A stretch of 64,000 nucleotides of DNA, taken from contig FLTS01000001.1 in NCBI GenBank assembly GCA_900078405.1, positions 1 through 64,000 of the forward strand, written 5' to 3'. Position numbers and translations under genes: made by a program. Shown piece by piece: positions 59,554-64,000 of the stretch; position 1 is the first letter of the stretch; each line of letters begins with the position of its first letter. The notes under the pieces were generated by a model, which ran no database searches, was not told the DNA's origin, and saw only the letters and a list, made by a program, of their open reading frames with translations. Origin of the DNA: an uncultured Stenotrophomonas sp. GTDB lineage: Bacteria; Pseudomonadota; Gammaproteobacteria; Xanthomonadales; Xanthomonadaceae.

Positions 59554-60332
59554 TCAGGTCGAGGCCGAAAAGCGGTAGCCGGCGCCGCGCACGGTCTGCA
59601 CCATGTTCTCGGCGCCGAACGGCTCCAGCGTCTTGCGCAGGCGGCGGATGTGCACGTCGACCGTGCGTTCTTCATGACCCACCCGGAACGGGTCGCATCG
59701 TGCCCCGAGGGTTCCAGCGCCTTGCGCAAGCGGCGGATGTGCACGTCGATGGTGCGCTCTTCCACGTAGACGCTGCCGCCCCACACGTGGTCGAGCAATT
59801 GCGAGCGGGTATAGACGCGCTCGGGGTGGGTCATGAAGAAGTGCAGCAGGCGGTATTCGGTGGGGCCGATGGCAACCGGCGCGTCGTTGGCGAACACGCG
59901 GTGGGCGGCGCCATCGATGCGGATCGGGCCGATGCCGACGCTGCCGTCCTCATCGTCGTCGCGGGTGCGGCGCAGCACCGCGCGGATGCGTGCCAGCAGC
60001 TCGCGCGCAGAGAACGGCTTGACCACGTAGTCGTCCACGCCCGCCTCCAGCCCGCCGACGCGGTCGTTCTCCTCGCCGCGCGCGGTGAGCATGATGATCG
60101 GCACCTCGCGGGTCAGCGCTTCCTTGCGCCAGCGCCGGGCCAGGTCGAGGCCGCTGGTGCCGGGCAGCATCCAGTCCAGCAGGATCAGGTCCGGCACGTG
60201 GTCGGCGATGGCGGTCTGCGCCTCCAGCGCATCGCCGGCGTGCACCGGCTCGTATTCGCCCTTGCGCAGGGCGAAGGCGACCATGTCGCGGATCGCCGGT
60301 TCGTCGTCGACTATCAGGATGCGTTTGAGCAC
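59554..60332 (-). pseudogene. phoB: Phosphate response regulator PhoB, broken by an 89-base insert
   Basis: PhoB activates the Pho regulon. The receiver domain (starting MLKRILIVDDEPAIRDMVAF, phospho-Asp in LILLDWMLPGTSG) and the winged-helix domain up to [17 protein letters not shown] are intact. An 89-base insert with 20-base repeats (59641-59660 and 59730-59749) then shifts the frame; the natural end ([13 protein letters not shown], stop 59554) is displaced. Repair gives a normal-length OmpR-family protein. Without repair it would carry a wrong C-terminus after the recognition helix. Confidence 0.88.
59641..59749. repeat. 20-base direct repeat and inverted diverged copy in phoB
   Basis: Exact repeats at 59641-59660 and 59730-59749 (period 89). 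Between them the plus strand reads FFMTHPERV, the same peptide that phoB encodes on the minus strand near 59813-59845, but with different synonymous codons: a diverged copy in inverted orientation. Confidence 0.9.
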
Positions 60333-60364
60333 GTTTTGCCTGTCATGAAGCCCGTCCTGCCGCG

Positions 60365-60398
60365 ATTAGACTACGGTTTGATGACGGGTTTGTGACAG
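60365..60398 (-). promoter_or_regulatory. Pho box and -10 of the phoB promoter
   Basis: On the minus strand CTGTCAC-AAAC-CCGTCAT (60398 to 60381) matches the PhoB box of two 7-mers separated by four bases. Ten bases later TCTAAT (60370-60365) forms a -10. The box replaces the -35, the standard architecture of PhoB-activated promoters, and indicates autoregulation of phoB-phoR (and possibly ppk1). Confidence 0.8.
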
Positions 60399-60489
60399 TG
60401 TGCAAGAGGCCATTGACGCATGGGTCGGGGCCGCGCCCCCGACGGTCGTACACGAGAGCCTGTCGAGGTGTCGGGGGTGTGGCTCCGGC

Positions 60490-62139
60490 CTACCTGCGCT
60501 GCATGTCCGGGTCGCGCTGGCCCAGCCGCCGCATTTCCAGCACGGTGGGCATGATCGCCTCGATGCGCGCATCGACGCGGGCGCGGCTGATGTAATCCAG
60601 TTCCGGCTGCTTGAGCAATGCCTGGAACTGCAGCAATGCCTGCTCGGGGCGGCCGTTCAGGTAGGCGGCCTCGGCATAGGCTTCGCTGGCGCGGATGGTG
60701 TCGCCGGCCAATTCGCTGGCACGGGCGAAAGTGCGCTGGAATACCGGGTCGTCGCCGGCGCGCGCCAGCAGCGGGCGCAGCATCGCCTGGGCGCGCTTGC
60801 CGGCTTCCGCGCCGCCCTGTTCGTTGAGTATCTGCGCGTAGGTCAACGCTACCGGGCGGCTCTGCGGCAGCTGCCGCAGCAGCGCGTCGAAACGGCGGTT
60901 GGCGTCACCGTGGCGGCCGCTGCGCGATTCGGCCTCGCCCAGCGCCAGGCCCACCCACAGGTTGTCCGGATACTCGGCGTGCAGCGCCTGCAATTCCTGC
61001 AGTGCCTGCTGAACCGCCTTGCCGCCGTCACGCAGTTGGGCGATGGCCACGCCGTAGCGCTGCGGGTCGCTCAGGCCGTCCTTCTGGCTGCGGCGCAGGT
61101 CCCGGTATTCGCGCACCAGTTCGGACGGCGTGGTCGCGCTGAGCACGCGCAGGCGCTCGCGCGCCCACTCGAACTGGCCGCTGGCGCCGCGCGGCAGGTC
61201 CAGCGACGGCAGCGACAGCTGCATTGAGCCGGGCAGCAATGGATTGCCCAGGGTGGTGAGCGGGTCGGTGGCCGGGTCGGACGGGTCCACCCGTTCCTGA
61301 CGCACGCCGCCGGGTGTGGTGGTGGTCAGCAGCACCGTGTCTTTCTTCATCTGCTCGGCGCGGGCCTTGGCCTCGCTGATGCGGGTGATGGTGACCGGGT
61401 GGGTACGCAGGAAATCCGGCGTGGAATAGCCGCCCTCGTTGCCGCGCATCGCCGCCGACATGCGCTCGAAGAAGCCGGCCATCGCATCGACGTCGTAGCC
61501 GCTGCGTGCCAGCGTGCGGATGCCGAGCCGGTCGGCCTCCGATTCGTTGGAGCGGGTGAAGTTGATCTGCAGCTGCTGCATCAGGCCCAGGCCGGAGGTG
61601 ATCGCGGCCATCGTCGCATCGCCCGAGGAATTGCCGCCGGCCTGCTGTGCGGCGACCACCGCCGCCAGCATGCCCAGCAGGATCGGGATCTGGTCGCGCT
61701 GCGCCTTCTCGACGCTGCGCAGCACGTGTTGCTGGGTGACGTGCGAGATCTCGTGCGACAGCACCGCCGCCACCTCGTCCTCGCGCTGCGCGGTCAGCAC
61801 CAGCCCGGCGTTCATGCCGATGTAGCCGCCCAGCGTGGCGAAGGCATTGATCTGCCGGTCCTTGAGCATGAAGAAGGTGAACGCCTGCTGCGGTTGTGCA
61901 CTGTTGGAGCCGAGCCGGGTACCCATGCGCTGCAGCCATTCATCGACCAGCGGGTCGTCGAGCAGGTAGCCGTAGTTGCGCAGCTCGCGCAGCATCATGC
62001 CGCCGTACTCGGCCTGCCGCGCCGGGGTGAGCAGTTCGCCGGCGGACGAGCCGATGTCCGGCAGCCTGCTTTCCTGGGCGAAGGACAGCGGAGTGGCCAG
62101 GGCCAGGGTGACGGCGGTGGCGAGCAGCAGCGTGCGCAA
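60490..62139 (-). CDS. BepA-like M48 metalloprotease with TPR region
   Basis: The periplasmic protein (about 549 residues from TTG 62139) has a signal peptide ending FAQ, the M48 zinc motif HEISH (VLSHEISHVTQQH), a downstream SEADRLGIRTLA element with the third ligand, and a C-terminal TPR-like helical region. BepA proteases assist assembly and quality control of outer-membrane proteins such as LptD. No ATG fits; TTG has GGAG eight bases upstream. The frame opens further upstream, but there is no better start. Confidence 0.88.
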   Translation of the reverse strand: MRTLLLATAVTLALATPLSFAQESRLPDIGSSAGELLTPARQAEYGGMMLRELRNYGYLLDDPLVDEWLQRMGTRLGSNSAQPQQAFTFFMLKDRQINAFATLGGYIGMNAGLVLTAQREDEVAAVLSHEISHVTQQHVLRSVEKAQRDQIPILLGMLAAVVAAQQAGGNSSGDATMAAITSGLGLMQQLQINFTRSNESEADRLGIRTLARSGYDVDAMAGFFERMSAAMRGNEGGYSTPDFLRTHPVTITRISEAKARAEQMKKDTVLLTTTTPGGVRQERVDPSDPATDPLTTLGNPLLPGSMQLSLPSLDLPRGASGQFEWARERLRVLSATTPSELVREYRDLRRSQKDGLSDPQRYGVAIAQLRDGGKAVQQALQELQALHAEYPDNLWVGLALGEAESRSGRHGDANRRFDALLRQLPQSRPVALTYAQILNEQGGAEAGKRAQAMLRPLLARAGDDPVFQRTFARASELAGDTIRASEAYAEAAYLNGRPEQALLQFQALLKQPELDYISRARVDARIEAIMPTVLEMRRLGQRDPDMQRR

Positions 62140-62302
62140 GGCGAGGCTCCGGTGGGGCTGGACGGAGGATGACGGGGAAGCGGCGGAGCGGGGTGAAGCA
62201 CAGATTAACCCGCAGTGTTCCAGCAGCGGCCAGTGCAGGGGGCCTGTGAAATCTGCGCGGCCGCTACCATATGCAGACAACATTCCCCGCGTGGAGTTTC
62301 CC

Positions 62303-62578
62303 GTGAGCAACCAGACCCCCGAGATCACCATTTATTCGACCGCCGTGTGCCCGTACTGCGTGGCGGCCAAGAACTTCCTCAAGAGCAAGGGGCAGTCGTG
62401 GACCGAAGTACGCATCGACCTGGACCCGGCCGCGCGCGAGAAGATGATGGCGCAGACCCGCCGCACCAGCGTGCCGCAGATCTTCGTCGGCGACGTCCAC
62501 GTCGGCGGCTACGACGACATGATGGCGCTGCATCGCGAGGGCAAGCTCGAACCGCTGCTGGCGGGGCAGGGCGCATGA
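62303..62578 (+). CDS. grxC: Glutaredoxin 3
   Basis: The 91-residue protein has the dithiol active site CPYC (VCPYCVAAKNFL) and the glutathione-binding TSVPQIFVGDVHVGGYDD region, giving a class I GrxC-type protein that reduces disulfides with glutathione. A GTG at 62303 with GGAG upstream is the best start. Its stop overlaps the next ATG. Confidence 0.93.
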   Translation: MSNQTPEITIYSTAVCPYCVAAKNFLKSKGQSWTEVRIDLDPAAREKMMAQTRRTSVPQIFVGDVHVGGYDDMMALHREGKLEPLLAGQGA

Positions 62579-63000
62579 GCGGCGGCGAGAAGGACCGCCT
62601 GGCCGAATTCACCGAATTCCGCCAGCGCATGAACCAGCGCATCCTCGCCGAGCCCAACCAGGTGGTGCGGCGCTTCTTCGCGCTGGACACCCAGACCTAC
62701 CAGGCCGGCGCGCTGGATGTGAAGACCAAGGAGCTGCTGGGGCTGGTCGCCTCGCTGGTGCTGCGCTGCGACGACTGCATCAGCTACCACGTGGCCCAGT
62801 GCAAGGACGCCGGGGCCAGCCGCGAGGAGTTGTTCGAGACCTTCTCGGTCGGGTTGGTGGTGGGTGGTTCCATCGTCATCCCGCACCTGCGGCGGGCGGT
62901 GGATTTCCTCGACCAGCTCGAATCCGGGGCCGTGCAGGCCCCGGCTGAACCTGCGACCTTGGTCCAGTTGGGGCAGGGGGCGGGGATCGGGCATAATTGA
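62575..63000 (+). CDS. Carboxymuconolactone decarboxylase (AhpD-like) family protein
   Basis: The 141-residue protein belongs to the CMD/AhpD fold: LGLVASLVLRCDDCISYHV has the CxxC and a nearby histidine typical of AhpD-like disulfide reductases. The ATGA overlap with grxC suggests a shared thiol-redox role. A peroxidase activity is possible but not shown. Confidence 0.88.
   Translation: MSGGEKDRLAEFTEFRQRMNQRILAEPNQVVRRFFALDTQTYQAGALDVKTKELLGLVASLVLRCDDCISYHVAQCKDAGASREELFETFSVGLVVGGSIVIPHLRRAVDFLDQLESGAVQAPAEPATLVQLGQGAGIGHN
62968..62997 (+). promoter_or_regulatory. Candidate promoter of isocitrate dehydrogenase
   Basis: TTGGGG (62968-62973) and CATAAT (62992-62997) are 18 bases apart at the end of the CMD gene, about 80 bases before the next start. 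Confidence 0.4.
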
Positions 63001-63077
63001 CAGTTGAAACTTTCTGACGCGCCTGATACCGGGCAGCCGGCCGGCGCGCGCCCCTCACCTGTTCGGAACCCCAAATC

Positions 63078-64000
<923 letters not shown>

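Noticed and set aside
34655..59749. A mobile element as the cause of the five inserts
   Set aside because: The inserts share no sequence, have no common ends and lack any transposase; only length and direct repeats are shared.

Overview
The window is a high-GC gammaproteobacterial chromosome segment, best matched to the Xanthomonadaceae/Lysobacteraceae (Stenotrophomonas, Pseudoxanthomonas, Xanthomonas and relatives). The evidence is recognition of ribosomal proteins, the TorF-type porin, the class II DAHP synthase, an S46 dipeptidyl-peptidase, and dispersed GTAG-headed palindromes like those described in Stenotrophomonas. No tRNA, rRNA, CRISPR array, transposase or prophage gene was seen.

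Region 1 (1-14.9 kb) is the S10-spc-alpha ribosomal superoperon: the end of tuf, then rpsJ to rpsN, rpsH to secY, rpsM to rplQ, closed by a strong terminator. It departs from the textbook continuous layout. There is a terminator plus a new -10 box and structured leader between rpsN and rpsH. Hairpins lie in the rpsJ leader and in the rplF/rplR, rplR/rpsE and rpoA/rplQ gaps. A 352-base gap without rpmJ precedes rpsM.

Region 2 (14.9-33.2 kb) is housekeeping and metabolism: dsbB, class II DAHP synthase, a lipoprotein amidase, a DUF2127-like membrane protein, typA, ppiB, mdh, an RluA-type pseudouridine synthase, a glutathione transferase, a SleB-like hydrolase, a FadH-like dienoyl-CoA reductase, a quinone-oxidoreductase-like MDR protein and an OmpA-family protein. 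Two small exported proteins that share a C-terminal motif flank an RsuA-type pseudouridine synthase, and kbl follows.

Region 3 (33.3-49.9 kb) holds a porin followed directly by the sulfate ABC transporter sbp-cysT-cysW-cysA, then a TorF-type porin, tdh (separated from kbl by this cluster), an S46 peptidase with DPP7-like specificity, a Pro-rich envelope protein, a histidine phosphatase, and the conserved folC-SPOR-cvpA-purF block.

Region 4 (50-64 kb) holds a DUF455 ferritin-like protein, a small lipoprotein, lpxH, a PAP2 phosphatase overlapping a glycosyltransferase, then the phosphate cluster phoB-phoR-ppk1-ppx on the minus strand. A clear Pho box precedes phoB. A BepA-like M48 protease, a glutaredoxin, a CMD/AhpD-like protein and the start of an NAD-type isocitrate dehydrogenase end the window.

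The most unusual signal is that five otherwise intact genes (a phosphate/polyanion-type porin, the DUF455 gene, ppx, ppk1 and phoB) are each broken by an extra 82-89 bases bounded by exact 20-22-base direct repeats. Removing one repeat period restores the reading frame in every case. The inserts share no sequence with each other, and several contain inverted copies. This could be real local template-switch mutation or, more likely, chimeric assembly from mixed or amplified DNA; raw reads would decide.
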